Source: Lederbergia wuyishanensis
Lineage (GTDB): Bacteria > Bacillota > Bacilli > Bacillales > Bacillaceae_C
Length of the DNA stretch: 64,000 nt
Direction: 5' to 3'
Assembly (NCBI RefSeq): GCF_022900255.1
Contig: NZ_JALIRM010000004.1
Coordinates: forward strand, 62,001 to 126,000
Made by a program: the position numbers and the translations under genes. Below are positions 1 to 8,780 of the stretch, piece by piece; the first letter of the stretch is position 1, and each line of letters starts with the position of its first letter. The notes under the pieces are model-generated. The model searched no databases. It saw nothing but the letters and a program-made list of their open reading frames with translations, and was not told where the DNA came from.

Positions 1-3
1 GTT

Positions 4-951
4 ATGGAACAGCCAATAAAGCCACAAGAAACAGTAAGTAATTCAATTGAAATCACTTCAAAGACAAGCCTTTGGAAGGAAATATACAAAAATAGGGCCC
101 TATATTTATTTATATCGCCCTTTTACATATTATTTATTATTTTTGGTTTGTTTCCTATTATATTTTCATTATATTTATCGTTCCAGAAATGGGACGGGAT
201 TGGGCAAATGGAGTTTGTCGGATTGCGCCAATTTAAGTATTTATTATCCGATTCAATGTTCTGGCAGGCAGTTGGAAATACCTTTATTATTTGGTTTATT
301 TCTACGATTCCAATGCTTTGTGGAGCATTGGTCATTGCCTTTCTACTAAATGCACCATTTGTCAAAGCCAAAGGTTTCTATCGATCCGCATATTTCATTA
401 CAAATGTTACCTCGATTGTAGCTGTTACTATTATTTTTAAATCCATTTTTGGAAATCAGTATGGGTTATTGAATTATATATTAACTGTTATTGGCCTGGA
501 GCCTGTTAAATGGCTGGATTCTACTTTCCTAGTAAAAGTAGTTATCGCTTCGATGGTCGTTTGGAGATGGACAGGATACAACGCCATCATTTATTTAGCT
601 GGGTTGCAAGCCATTCCTACTGACTTATATGAAGCGGCAAAAATTGACGGTGCCAATACAAGACAACAATTTTTCCATATTACGATTCCTCTATTAAGGC
701 CGGTTATCCTTTTTACAATTCTGATGACAACAATCGGATCTATGCAATTATTTACAGAGCCGCAAGTATTGCTTGGTAATTCCGGTGGTGTAGGAGGTGC
801 TGGGATGACAATTACTCTTTATATGTACAAACAAGGATTTGTTGACAATCAATTTGGATACGCTGCTGTCGTATCTTGGGCGTTGTTCGTCATCATTGCA
901 TTATTCTCATTAGTTAACTGGAAAATTTTTGATAAAGCTGGAGCCAGATAA
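4..951 (+). CDS. Sugar ABC transporter permease, MalF/UgpA type
   Basis: Inner-membrane subunit of a carbohydrate ABC importer. The 315-residue protein has a charged cytoplasmic N terminus of about 35 residues, then six hydrophobic segments. Near residue 210 it has the EAA loop (EAA-xxx-DGA) that docks on the ATPase, which is diagnostic of binding-protein-dependent permeases. The next gene, 21 bp on, is the MalG-type partner, so the two form the channel heterodimer. The binding protein and regulators are expected upstream, outside the window. No ribosome site is visible because the window starts 3 bases before the ATG, so an earlier start cannot be excluded. The sugar cannot be told from sequence. 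Confidence 0.9.
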   Translation: MEQPIKPQETVSNSIEITSKTSLWKEIYKNRALYLFISPFYILFIIFGLFPIIFSLYLSFQKWDGIGQMEFVGLRQFKYLLSDSMFWQAVGNTFIIWFISTIPMLCGALVIAFLLNAPFVKAKGFYRSAYFITNVTSIVAVTIIFKSIFGNQYGLLNYILTVIGLEPVKWLDSTFLVKVVIASMVVWRWTGYNAIIYLAGLQAIPTDLYEAAKIDGANTRQQFFHITIPLLRPVILFTILMTTIGSMQLFTEPQVLLGNSGGVGGAGMTITLYMYKQGFVDNQFGYAAVVSWALFVIIALFSLVNWKIFDKAGAR

Positions 952-972
952 GACTAGAAAGGATGGATTTTT

Positions 973-1791
973 ATGAGAATAAAGTCAATAATATTACATG
1001 TTTTATTATTGATTGGGGTTGGAATATCCATTTTTCCGTTTTACTGGCTTGCGGTAATGTCAACCAATAAAACGAGTGATATTTTAAGGTTTCCCCCTAA
1101 GCTTATTTTCGGTTCAGAGTTGATCACGAACCTTACAAATGTATTTAACAATGTAGATTTTTTCCAAGCATTTTTAAATACATTGTTTGTTACAGTTGTC
1201 CAAGTCATTTGTGTATTGTTTTTTTGTTCCCTCGCTGGATTTACTTTTGCAAAATTTCAGTTCCCAGGTAAAACATGGCTTTTTGGAGCATTGCTCGTAA
1301 CAATGATGATTCCTTCCCAGCTTTCCTTTATCCCGTCCTATATTATTATTTCGAAATTAGGATGGGTTGGAACGTATAAAGCGCTAATTGTTCCTGGTCT
1401 AGCGAATGCCTTCGGAATCTTCTGGGTAAGGCAATTTTCTCAGGAAGCGATCAATGATAGTTTGTTAGATGCTGGTAGACTCGATGGATGCAGCCACTTT
1501 CGGTTATATTGGAATGTTGGATTACCCATACTGCGACCAGCTTTAGCGTTCTTAGGGATTTTTTCTTTTATCGGAGTATGGAATGATTATTTATGGCCCT
1601 TAATCGTGTTGAATGACCCTGCACGATACACATTGCAATTAACTTTATCCCAATTGAATGGTATTTACACAACAGATTACGGAATGGTTATGGCGGGCAC
1701 ATTGTTGGCAACCTTACCATTGATCATCATGTTCCTATTCGTAAGCAGACAATTTATTTCAGGAATTGCCGCAGGAGCTGTGAAGGATTGA
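973..1791 (+). CDS. Sugar ABC transporter permease, MalG/UgpE type
   Basis: Second membrane subunit of the same importer, 272 residues, the usual size for MalG-like proteins. A first membrane helix starts at residue 6, followed by five more. The EAA loop is degenerate but recognisable around residue 165 (DAGRLDG then GLPILRP). A GAAAGGATG ribosome site precedes the ATG. It is co-transcribed with the MalF-type gene and is the last gene of the operon, since a large hairpin follows directly after the stop. No ATPase gene is seen, as is common when a shared MsmX-type ATPase serves several importers (inference). Confidence 0.9.
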   Translation: MRIKSIILHVLLLIGVGISIFPFYWLAVMSTNKTSDILRFPPKLIFGSELITNLTNVFNNVDFFQAFLNTLFVTVVQVICVLFFCSLAGFTFAKFQFPGKTWLFGALLVTMMIPSQLSFIPSYIIISKLGWVGTYKALIVPGLANAFGIFWVRQFSQEAINDSLLDAGRLDGCSHFRLYWNVGLPILRPALAFLGIFSFIGVWNDYLWPLIVLNDPARYTLQLTLSQLNGIYTTDYGMVMAGTLLATLPLIIMFLFVSRQFISGIAAGAVKD

Positions 1792-1796
1792 AAAAG

Positions 1797-1871
1797 ACCC
1801 CCTGGTTTGGTACTGCACCCCAAAAGTTAGAGTGAAAATCTAACTTTTGGGGTCATCACCTTTCAGGGGGT
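1797..1871 (+). terminator. Nested palindrome after the permease operon
   Basis: An outer stem (ACCCCCTG at 1797-1804 with CAGGGGGT at 1864-1871) encloses a perfect 14-bp inner stem (1818-1831 with 1839-1852, 7-nt loop). It lies between convergent genes and could stop transcription from both sides, although no long T tract follows. The inner arm with its preceding TACTGCA closely resembles the terminal inverted repeats of IS3/IS150-group insertion sequences, so it may be a trapped IS end or MITE. Confidence 0.5.
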
Positions 1872-1878
1872 TAACTTG

Positions 1879-2520
1879 TTATCTAGGAGGCATATCCACC
1901 TCAAGATATAATTTTTCACCTTCAAGAATTTCGGCCTGTCCATTCGTCATGTCGATGATCCACTCACTAAAATCTTTTACTGCTGAATCATCAACGTACA
2001 CTTCGATCTCAACTTGATCGGAGTAATGGATTTCTTTTAGGTGATAAACAGATGATCTTAGTTCATTTTCAAGCTTTCCTAACCAAGAATAGTCTGCCTC
2101 GACATGCATATTGGTCATTAATTTTCGTTCAACCACTCCAACTGCGTTAAGCCCTTCAGTTGTTGATTTTCCATATGCACGTATTAAACCACCGGCACCA
2201 AGTTTAATGCCACCAAAATACCTGGTTACAACAACGACGGTATCTTTTAAATCCCGTTTTTTTAGTACTTCAAGGATTGGAACTCCAGCTGTTCCACTAG
2301 GTTCCCCGTCGTCATTCGCTTTTTGAATTTGATTGTGCTCTCCAATTAGGTATGCGGAGCAATTATGATTAGCATTCCAATGTTTCTTTTTTATTTCCTG
2401 AATAAATTGTTGAGCTGCTTCTTCTGTTTCGACACGGCTTACATGCGCAATGAATCGAGATTTTTGGATAATAATTTCATGTTCGCCCTGTTTTTTTACA
2501 GTAAAATAGTGCGGAAGCAA
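1879..2520 (-). CDS. yvyE: YvyE/YigZ IMPACT-family protein
   Basis: Conserved protein of the IMPACT/YigZ family, thought to act on translation or stress response; its biochemical role is not settled. The N-terminal IMPACT domain shows DDGEPSGTAG near residue 70 and GGIKLGAGGLIRAYG near residue 100. A smaller C-terminal ferredoxin-like domain (DUF1949) follows. I chose the TTG at 2520 because GGAGAGGAG lies 8 bases upstream and the resulting protein (MLPHYFTVKK) begins like known family members, giving 213 residues. A TTG 21 bases further upstream would overlap that ribosome site. It is transcribed away from degS, as in B. subtilis. Confidence 0.88.
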   Translation of the reverse strand: MLPHYFTVKKQGEHEIIIQKSRFIAHVSRVETEEAAQQFIQEIKKKHWNANHNCSAYLIGEHNQIQKANDDGEPSGTAGVPILEVLKKRDLKDTVVVVTRYFGGIKLGAGGLIRAYGKSTTEGLNAVGVVERKLMTNMHVEADYSWLGKLENELRSSVYHLKEIHYSDQVEIEVYVDDSAVKDFSEWIIDMTNGQAEILEGEKLYLEVDMPPR

Positions 2521-2807
2521 TGTACCCGCTCCTCTCCACAAAGTAAATGTAAGAAAAACTTAATGTGTAACAAAAGTATACATGATATAATAAGGAAATA
2601 GAATCATATCAACTTTTTAAGAGATTTTTCATAGGTCTTTTTATCTGTAGGTTGGGTTAAAAGCCCTATACGCAAGTAGTTAATATGAAAACATTCCGGT
2701 AATTTAGAATTATTTTTATAGAAAATTGACTTCAAAAATAGTTGAATTATGCAAATTAATGTAAAATTAATTTAATGCGCAAAGGGGGGTATCCCCAGAG
2801 GAAAGAG

Positions 2808-3950
2808 ATGGCACTAAGAAAATTAGATATTAAAGCTTTAGATTTTATAGTAGAACAAATGATAGAAACCGTCGATAAAAGTAAAGACGAGATATTTCGA
2901 ATCGGTGAGCAGTGTCGACAAGAACATGATTCTTTAATAGCCGAATTGAAAGAGATAAAAGAGCAAGTCAAACATGTAATTACTGAGGGTGATGAGCTCG
3001 AAATAAAAGCGAGACTTGCGAGAAAAAGGCTTTCAGAGGTTAGTAAAAATTTTCGTGCATACAGTGAAAAAGAAGTTCGAGAAGTGTACGAAAATGCCCA
3101 CGATTTGCAAACGAGACATACAATCAATAATCAGTTTGAAAAGCAATTGCGACTTAGAAGAGATGATTTAGAAAGAAGACTTCTAGGTTTGCAAGAAACA
3201 ATTGATCGTGCCGAAACGCTCGTCTCACAAATTACAATTATCTCAAACTATCTTGTTAGTGATATAAAGGATATAGGCGAAGTTTTGGAAGATGCAAAAA
3301 TGAAGCAAGACTTCGGACTTCGGATTATTGAAGCACAAGAAGAAGAAAGAAAACGTATTTCTCGTGAAATCCATGATGGTCCTGCACAATTGTTAGCTAA
3401 TGTTCTTATCAGGTCCGACTTGGCTGAAAAGGTTCATAAAGAATTTGGACCAGAACAGTCGTTACTTGAAATTCGTAGTTTAAAAGAAATGATTCGCGCG
3501 GCACTATATGAAGTTCGTCGCATCATATATGATTTACGCCCAATGGTGTTAGATGATTTAGGGTTAATCCCCACTTTAAAAAGGTATTTAGCGACCATTG
3601 AGGAATATAACAAAGTAGTAAAATTGGACTTTGTCCATATTGGTGAGGATAAGAGGCTTCCATCTAAATATGAGGTTGCGCTTTTCCGACTCATTCAGGA
3701 ATCAGTTCAAAATGCACTAAAACATTCAAAAGCTAGCAATATTACAGTGAAATTTGAAAGAAGACATGATAGTGTATTTGTTATTGTTAAAGACAATGGC
3801 ATTGGATTCAATCCCGATGAAAAGAGAAACGATTCGTTTGGCTTAATTGGCATGAAGGAGCGAATTGTAATTCTTGAAGGGGTTCTTACAATCGATTCCA
3901 GCCCTGTTACTGGAACTGCCATTAAAATGCAAATTCCATTATTGGATTAA
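2808..3950 (+). CDS. degS: Sensor histidine kinase DegS
   Basis: Cytosolic kinase of the DegS-DegU system, which controls exoenzymes, competence and motility. A long N-terminal coiled coil (about 15-180) is followed by the HisKA_3 box with phosphorylatable His189 in REIHDGPAQ and then a HATPase domain (DNGIGF, SFGLIGM). It has no membrane helix, as expected. The ATG at 2808 has GAGG six bases upstream and places the key histidine at 189, as in B. subtilis. The in-frame ATG at 2775 has no ribosome site. A small GGGGta-tCCCC hairpin sits just before the start. degU follows 64 bp on. Confidence 0.96.
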   Translation: MALRKLDIKALDFIVEQMIETVDKSKDEIFRIGEQCRQEHDSLIAELKEIKEQVKHVITEGDELEIKARLARKRLSEVSKNFRAYSEKEVREVYENAHDLQTRHTINNQFEKQLRLRRDDLERRLLGLQETIDRAETLVSQITIISNYLVSDIKDIGEVLEDAKMKQDFGLRIIEAQEEERKRISREIHDGPAQLLANVLIRSDLAEKVHKEFGPEQSLLEIRSLKEMIRAALYEVRRIIYDLRPMVLDDLGLIPTLKRYLATIEEYNKVVKLDFVHIGEDKRLPSKYEVALFRLIQESVQNALKHSKASNITVKFERRHDSVFVIVKDNGIGFNPDEKRNDSFGLIGMKERIVILEGVLTIDSSPVTGTAIKMQIPLLD

Positions 3951-4014
3951 TGCAATGAAGCTTTGAAAACTATTGAAAATATGCTAAATATAGAGGCATG
4001 AGGGGGAATTATTA

Positions 4015-4695
4015 GTGTCAACGAAAATCGTAATTATTGATGATCATCAATTATTTCGTGAAGGAGTAAAGCGTATCCTTGAGTTCGAAAAATCCTTTAC
4101 AGTAGTAGCAGAAGGTGAAGATGGTTCCGATGCTGTTGAACTTGTGCAAAAATATTCACCAGATGTAGTGCTTCTAGACATCAATATGAAGATGACAAAT
4201 GGCATCGAAGCAACACGCCAATTGTTAGAGGCGTATCCAGAAACAAAAGCAATGATTCTATCTATTCATGACGATGAAGCTTATGTCACACATGCATTAA
4301 AAACAGGAGCTTCAGGCTACATGCTTAAAGAAATGGACTCCGATGAGCTGATAGAAGCTGTTAAAATTGTAGCAGACGGTGGTTCATACATACATCCTAA
4401 AGTTACTCATAAACTAATTGGTGAGTATAGAAGACTAGCAAATCAAAATAATAGCGGAAGCGGATACCAACAACCTGAGGTACAAATCCCACTCCATTTA
4501 TTAACTAGCAGAGAGTGTGAAGTGCTGCAGTTACTCGCTGACGGAAAAAGCAACCGTGGAATAGGCGAAGCCCTTTTCATCAGTGAAAAGACAGTCAAAA
4601 ACCACGTCAGCAACATCCTGCAAAAAATGAACGTTAACGACCGTACTCAAGCCGTCGTTACAGCCATTAAAAATGGTTGGGTAGAAGTTCGCTAA
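4015..4695 (+). CDS. degU: Response regulator DegU
   Basis: DNA-binding partner of DegS, 226 residues. The receiver domain has the acidic pair D9-D10, phospho-acceptor D55 (VVLLDIN) and a conserved K near 105. The C-terminal LuxR/NarL-type helix-turn-helix lies around 165-220 ([15 protein letters not shown], then [14 protein letters not shown]). The start is GTG, with GAGGGGG seven bases upstream. DegU can act on the downstream comF and flagellar promoters and on flgM, which makes its position here functionally sensible (known from B. subtilis). A strong intrinsic terminator follows. Confidence 0.97.
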   Translation: MSTKIVIIDDHQLFREGVKRILEFEKSFTVVAEGEDGSDAVELVQKYSPDVVLLDINMKMTNGIEATRQLLEAYPETKAMILSIHDDEAYVTHALKTGASGYMLKEMDSDELIEAVKIVADGGSYIHPKVTHKLIGEYRRLANQNNSGSGYQQPEVQIPLHLLTSRECEVLQLLADGKSNRGIGEALFISEKTVKNHVSNILQKMNVNDRTQAVVTAIKNGWVEVR

Positions 4696-4714
4696 ATAGA
4701 AGCTTTTTTGGAAG

Positions 4715-4750
4715 AAACTGTTCAAACAATGTTTGGACGGTTTTTTTCTT
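4715..4750 (+). terminator. degU terminator
   Basis: A 13-bp stem (4715-4727 with 4731-4743, two G-T wobbles, 3-nt loop) runs into a seven-T tract. It is a typical intrinsic terminator 20 bp after the degU stop. Confidence 0.85.
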
Positions 4751-4753
4751 TTA

Positions 4754-4797
4754 GGGGGGACAGTCCCCATGGGGACAGGTTCAAAAGGGACAGGTCT
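4754..4797 (+). repeat. REP-like palindromic repeat (upstream copy)
   Basis: Units of GGGGACAG, inverted as CTGTCCCC-type arms (GGGGGACAGTCCCC, then GGGGACAGG and GGGACAGG), lie 110 bp upstream of the transposase gene. The same GGGGAC motif recurs on the far side of the gene, which is the arrangement expected for a RAYT and its REP targets. Confidence 0.7.
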
Positions 4798-4907
4798 AGA
4801 TGCAAAAAAAGATGCAATTTCATAGATTATACTAAAATAAAAGGAATTTAGTATATTTTGTCGAAGTAAACATAGTATCTTGAAATAGAATTTGAAAGGA
4901 TGATTCA

Positions 4908-5450
4908 ATGGCTAGAAAAAGAAGGGAATGGATACCAGGTGATACTTTGCATATTATGAGCAGAGGAAATCGAAAAGAGGCACTTTTTTACGATGATGAG
5001 GATAGATATTATTATTTAGAAATGTTGGCGAAGGCTAAGAAAAAATATCCTTTTTATCTCCATTCCTACTGTTTAATGAATAACCACATACATCTTCTTA
5101 TCGAAACCACTCATATCCCTCCAGGAAAAATTATTCACACAACACATGCTTCCTATGCAAGATATTTCAATAATCGTTACAACTTAGTTGGCCACGTTTT
5201 TCAAGGGCGTTATATTAGTAAAAGAATTAAGGATGCAGCCCATTTTCTTTACGTAAGCCGGTATATTCATCGAAATCCTCTTGAAGCAAACATTGTTATA
5301 GATCTAAGAGATTACATTTGGAGTAGTTATCCAATGTATATTAATGAAAAAAAGAATTCTCTAGTTACAAAAGAAAAGATTCTCCAATTTTATCCTTCCA
5401 ATCCAATAAAAAACTATCGCTATTATGTTGAAGCACAACTAGACTATTAA
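4908..5450 (+). CDS. REP-associated tyrosine transposase (RAYT, IS200-like Y1 family)
   Basis: Single-strand DNA endonuclease of the HUH class, 180 residues. It carries the HUH pair as His60-Ile61-His62 in MNNHIHLLIE. Further on come YARYFNNRY, the GHVFQGRY box and RYIHRNP, whose Tyr119 is the likely nucleophile. It lacks the C-terminal helix-turn-helix seen in some family members. The ribosome site is GAAAGGATG. GGGGAC palindromes lie on both sides. RAYTs are usually single-copy, domesticated genes thought to spread REP sequences rather than to be full insertion sequences. The neighbours (degU, degV) are otherwise contiguous backbone genes, so this unit was inserted between them. Confidence 0.88.
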   Translation: MARKRREWIPGDTLHIMSRGNRKEALFYDDEDRYYYLEMLAKAKKKYPFYLHSYCLMNNHIHLLIETTHIPPGKIIHTTHASYARYFNNRYNLVGHVFQGRYISKRIKDAAHFLYVSRYIHRNPLEANIVIDLRDYIWSSYPMYINEKKNSLVTKEKILQFYPSNPIKNYRYYVEAQLDY

Positions 5451-5502
5451 ATTCCTAGCTACTTATTATTTTTTTATTGAGCACATTTCAGTAGACACAG
5501 AT

Positions 5503-5561
5503 GGGGACAGGCGTTTTCAGCCCGTCCCCAATGAACCCGTCCCCAATGAACCCGTCCCCCC
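5503..5561 (+). repeat. REP-like palindromic repeat (downstream copy)
   Basis: The hairpin GGGGACAGGC (5503-5512) with GCCCGTCCCC (5520-5529) has a 7-nt loop. It is followed by two direct copies of AATGAACCCGTCCCC. The motif is the same as that upstream of the RAYT gene, in opposite orientation. Confidence 0.7.
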
Positions 5562-5643
5562 ACTACGAAATGCCTCTTTTCAAAAGTAGTTTAATTGGAT
5601 AGAATGAAGAGAAGAAATATGGTAGTCAGTGAGGTTGATATTA

Positions 5644-6486
5644 TTGAAGACGGTAGTTGTAACCGATAGTACTTCATACATACCGAAACATATAAGAGAA
5701 AATTTGAATATACATATGATTCCATTGAGTGTTGTCATAAATGGTGAAACATATCGAGAAGAGATTGATATTTCTGCTAGTGACTTTTACGACGAAGTTA
5801 GAAATGGGCAAAGGCTTCCAACGACGACTCAGCCACCTATTGGAGAGTTTGAAGAATTGTACAATGAGCTCTCTAAGGAATACGATGCTATTATTAGCAT
5901 TCATCTATCTAGCGGGATTAGCGGGACGTTTCAAGGAGCGGTGGCAGCGGCTGATATGCTAGAAGGTGCCAAGGTGTACCCGTATGATTCGGAAATTAGC
6001 TGTATGGCTCAAGGTTTTTATGTACTAGCTGCCGCCACAATGGCACAAAATGGTAAGAATCCGGAAGAAATACTAGCTCGCTTGGATGATCTTAAAGCGT
6101 CCATGAGAGCGTACTTTATGGTAGATGATCTTTCTCATTTGCAGCGCGGCGGAAGGCTTTCGAGCGCGCAAGCTTTAATTGGCAGCCTTTTAAACATTAA
6201 GCCTATCCTACATTTTGTAGACAAAGTCATTGTACCGTTTGAAAAAATCCGTACGCGTAAGAAAGCAATGAAGCGAATTGAAGAATTGCTTGACGAAGAT
6301 GCTCGTAAAGGGCAACCGCTCCAAGCAACGATTATTCATGCCAATCGTGTTGAAGAAGCGGCTAGCTGGAAAAAAGAATTGTCTGCGCTTTATCCTCATG
6401 TCGACTTTACAATTAGCTATTTTGGCCCTGTCATTGGCACCCATCTTGGCGAAGGTGCTATGGGGCTTTGCTGGACGAAAAAATAA
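5644..6486 (+). CDS. degV: DegV family fatty-acid-binding protein
   Basis: DegV/FakB-family protein. Relatives bind a fatty acid and present it to the kinase FakA. The N-terminal block VVVTDSTSYIP and the segment HLSSGISGTFQGA (the family's lipid-headgroup SSGLSGT-type loop) are present, as is RGGRLS in the second domain. I chose TTG 5644 (MKTVVVTDS), which has GAGGTTGAT at the right spacing. GTG 5629 would add five residues but has no good site. This gives 280 residues, the usual length. Its position before comFA is conserved in Bacillales. The cognate kinase is not in the window. Confidence 0.9.
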   Translation: MKTVVVTDSTSYIPKHIRENLNIHMIPLSVVINGETYREEIDISASDFYDEVRNGQRLPTTTQPPIGEFEELYNELSKEYDAIISIHLSSGISGTFQGAVAAADMLEGAKVYPYDSEISCMAQGFYVLAAATMAQNGKNPEEILARLDDLKASMRAYFMVDDLSHLQRGGRLSSAQALIGSLLNIKPILHFVDKVIVPFEKIRTRKKAMKRIEELLDEDARKGQPLQATIIHANRVEEAASWKKELSALYPHVDFTISYFGPVIGTHLGEGAMGLCWTKK

Positions 6487-6549
6487 CAGTGGGTGGTTTT
6501 CCTTCCCACTGTTTTTATAGGAAAAATTAAATATCCTCGAGGTGATATG

Positions 6550-8013
6550 ATGAAAAATTTCTCCGAAGAACTCCAACTCTTCCTCTCCGGACGCTCCCTT
6601 CTTGCTTCTGAAATTCCTTTCCCTCTCAAAGAACTGGACAAGCAAATCTCCATGGGCAAAATGAAAACCAAACCTGGCATAGTCAAAAAAATTAATAAAT
6701 GGCGTTGTAATCGTTGTGCAAATTCTACGCAAAGACTGTTTGCGAATTACCCATGCGCTATTTGTCAAAATGAAAAAGGCTGTTTTTATTGCAGAAAATG
6801 CATAATGATGGGGCGAGTTTCTTCATGTACTCCTTTATACAGCTGGTGTGGACCTCTTGTGGGACACAAATCAAAAGCCTCAATCTACATTCCGCATAAC
6901 AAATTCAAACGAAAGTACTCACCCTCTTCCAAAATTCCAAATATATTCCGTCACTCATACCTTTCCTGGAACGGAGAACTTTCTCCAGGTCAAAAAGTTG
7001 CCTCACAATCAGCTATCCAAGCTGTAAAAACAAAAAACGATATCCTGATTTGGGCGGTTTGCGGTGCTGGAAAAACAGAAGTACTTTTTGAAGCGATTGA
7101 TCAAGCCTTGCTTTCAGGACAACGGGTTTGCATAGCCACACCTAGAACGGATGTCGTATTAGAGCTCGCCCCTCGTTTTAAAAAAGTTTTTCCACAAACA
7201 AAAGTCGCAGCATTATATGGTGGATCCGACGACCGCCATGTTTATGCCCCGCTTACGATTTCAACAACACATCAACTCATGCGTTTTGACAGTGCCTTCG
7301 ATGTTATGATTGTCGACGAGGTCGATGCATTTCCATATTCCTTTGATGAGAGCTTGCAATGGGCTGTTGAAAAATCTACAAAACTATCAGCTGCTCGAAT
7401 CTTTCTAACCGCGACCCCGAGTGAAAAATGGCAATTAGAGTGCAAATATGGAAAACGGAACCATGTGAAGATTCCAGCTAGATACCATCGAAAGCCATTG
7501 CCAGTACCCAATTTTAAATGGTGCGGCGATTGGAAGAAACGATTTGAAAAAGGAAGAATCCCCAAAAATGTTGAAGCCTGGGTAAAGAAAAGAATCGACT
7601 CGGATAAGCAGGCGCTCGTTTTTTTGCCCGATATTAAACTAATGGAAATAGCTCTCCCGCTTTTTCAAAAACTCCATCCTGAAATTGTATCAGTTCATGC
7701 AGAGGACCCAAACAGAAAAGAAAAAGTTGAAAATATGAGGCGCAAAGAGATTCCAATATTACTTACAACCACAATTTTAGAACGTGGGGTGACATTCCCA
7801 AATATCGACGTGGCAGTTGTTGGCGCTGAAGATGATATTTTTACGGAAGCCGCCCTTGTTCAAATATCCGGTCGTGTTGGTCGCAGTTCAGAGTTTCCTA
7901 CTGGGAATATCACTTTTTTTCACCATGGGCGAACGAAAGCGATGATCCGCGCACTTATTCATATAGATCAAATGAATAAAGAAGCATTGAAAAAGGAGAT
8001 GATCGACGTATGA
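6550..8013 (+). CDS. comFA: Competence DNA-uptake ATPase ComFA
   Basis: DEAD-box-like translocase that powers import of single-stranded DNA during natural transformation, acting at the inner face of the membrane. An N-terminal zinc-binding cluster of cysteines lies at about 53-84 (CNRC, CAIC, CFYCRKC). Then come Walker A at 171-176 (CGAGKTE), Walker B DEVD and motif VI near the end (QISGRVGRS). Of the two adjacent ATGs, I prefer 6550, which is five bases after GAGGTGAT. It is 487 residues long and overlaps comFC by ATGA. The small comFB gene that lies between comFA and comFC in B. subtilis is absent. Confidence 0.95.
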   Translation: MKNFSEELQLFLSGRSLLASEIPFPLKELDKQISMGKMKTKPGIVKKINKWRCNRCANSTQRLFANYPCAICQNEKGCFYCRKCIMMGRVSSCTPLYSWCGPLVGHKSKASIYIPHNKFKRKYSPSSKIPNIFRHSYLSWNGELSPGQKVASQSAIQAVKTKNDILIWAVCGAGKTEVLFEAIDQALLSGQRVCIATPRTDVVLELAPRFKKVFPQTKVAALYGGSDDRHVYAPLTISTTHQLMRFDSAFDVMIVDEVDAFPYSFDESLQWAVEKSTKLSAARIFLTATPSEKWQLECKYGKRNHVKIPARYHRKPLPVPNFKWCGDWKKRFEKGRIPKNVEAWVKKRIDSDKQALVFLPDIKLMEIALPLFQKLHPEIVSVHAEDPNRKEKVENMRRKEIPILLTTTILERGVTFPNIDVAVVGAEDDIFTEAALVQISGRVGRSSEFPTGNITFFHHGRTKAMIRALIHIDQMNKEALKKEMIDV

Positions 8014-8720
8014 CAAATTATTGCCTTTACTGTGATGCACTGTTAATGCATGATATGGATTGGATCAAAATCATTTTTCCAAAAAAAGAGTCTCCGCTAT
8101 GCCAAGAATGTAGAGAAAAGCTTGAACCAATCAACGAGGAACTTTGTATAATTTGCTCGAGGCCATTAAAAGAACTGGATTCTAAATTTGTTACACAACA
8201 TACATGTTTAGATTGTGTTCGGTGGGAGCAGGACCCAAGATGGAAAGGGACGCTGGATAAAAACGAATCAATCTATGTTTATAATCATTTTTTAAAAGAA
8301 CTCATTGCACGGTTCAAATTCCGTGGTGACTATGAGTTGGCCAAAATATTTTCCCCGGAAATAACCGCCAAATTAAAATCCCTCGAACATGATATCCTCG
8401 TAGCTATCCCACTTAGTAATGAACGTCTAAAAGAACGCGGCTTCAATCAGTCAGAAGCACTAGCCCGTGAAACAGGATTTGTTACATGGGACATACTCTT
8501 ACGGACTCACTCAGAAAAACAGTCAAAAAAATCTCGAGAAGAGCGAGTTTCCCAACAACGAATATTCCAATTAAAACAACCGGCAAATATGATTCAAGGA
8601 AAAAATATTTTGCTTATTGATGACATATATACGACGGGCTCAACTCTCAGACAAGCGGCAAAAATATTGAAACAAGCTGGCGCTATAAAAGTCCAATCTT
8701 TGACTGTTGCCCGAGGTTAA
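8010..8720 (+). CDS. comFC: ComFC, phosphoribosyltransferase-like competence protein
   Basis: Late competence protein of the ComF/GntX family, 236 residues. N-terminal CxxC pairs (CLYC, CQEC, CIIC, CLDC) make a zinc finger. The C-terminal half is a type I phosphoribosyltransferase fold with the PRPP loop LLIDDIYTTGST at about 206-217. It partners ComFA in DNA uptake. Start and stop overlap (ATGA) show translational coupling, and AAGGAG lies ten bases upstream. The stop codon is embedded in the sigma-D-type promoter of the next gene. Confidence 0.95.
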   Translation: MTNYCLYCDALLMHDMDWIKIIFPKKESPLCQECREKLEPINEELCIICSRPLKELDSKFVTQHTCLDCVRWEQDPRWKGTLDKNESIYVYNHFLKELIARFKFRGDYELAKIFSPEITAKLKSLEHDILVAIPLSNERLKERGFNQSEALARETGFVTWDILLRTHSEKQSKKSREERVSQQRIFQLKQPANMIQGKNILLIDDIYTTGSTLRQAAKILKQAGAIKVQSLTVARG

Positions 8721-8743
8721 AAAAACAATCATTGTGCCGATAT
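8717..8743 (+). promoter_or_regulatory. Sigma-D promoter of yvyF
   Basis: The -10 element GCCGATAT (8736-8743) is an exact match to the sigma-D consensus. The -35 is TTAA at 15-bp spacing or TAAA (8718-8721) at 14-bp spacing. It overlaps the comFC stop codon. Confidence 0.8.
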
Positions 8744-8780
8744 AAATAATAAGAACGGCGAATGAAGGAGAGATTTTTCA

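Noticed and set aside
6208-6768. 186-residue minus-strand frame across degV and comFA
   Set aside because: It is antisense to two well-conserved genes and includes their ribosome site; no ribosome site of its own.
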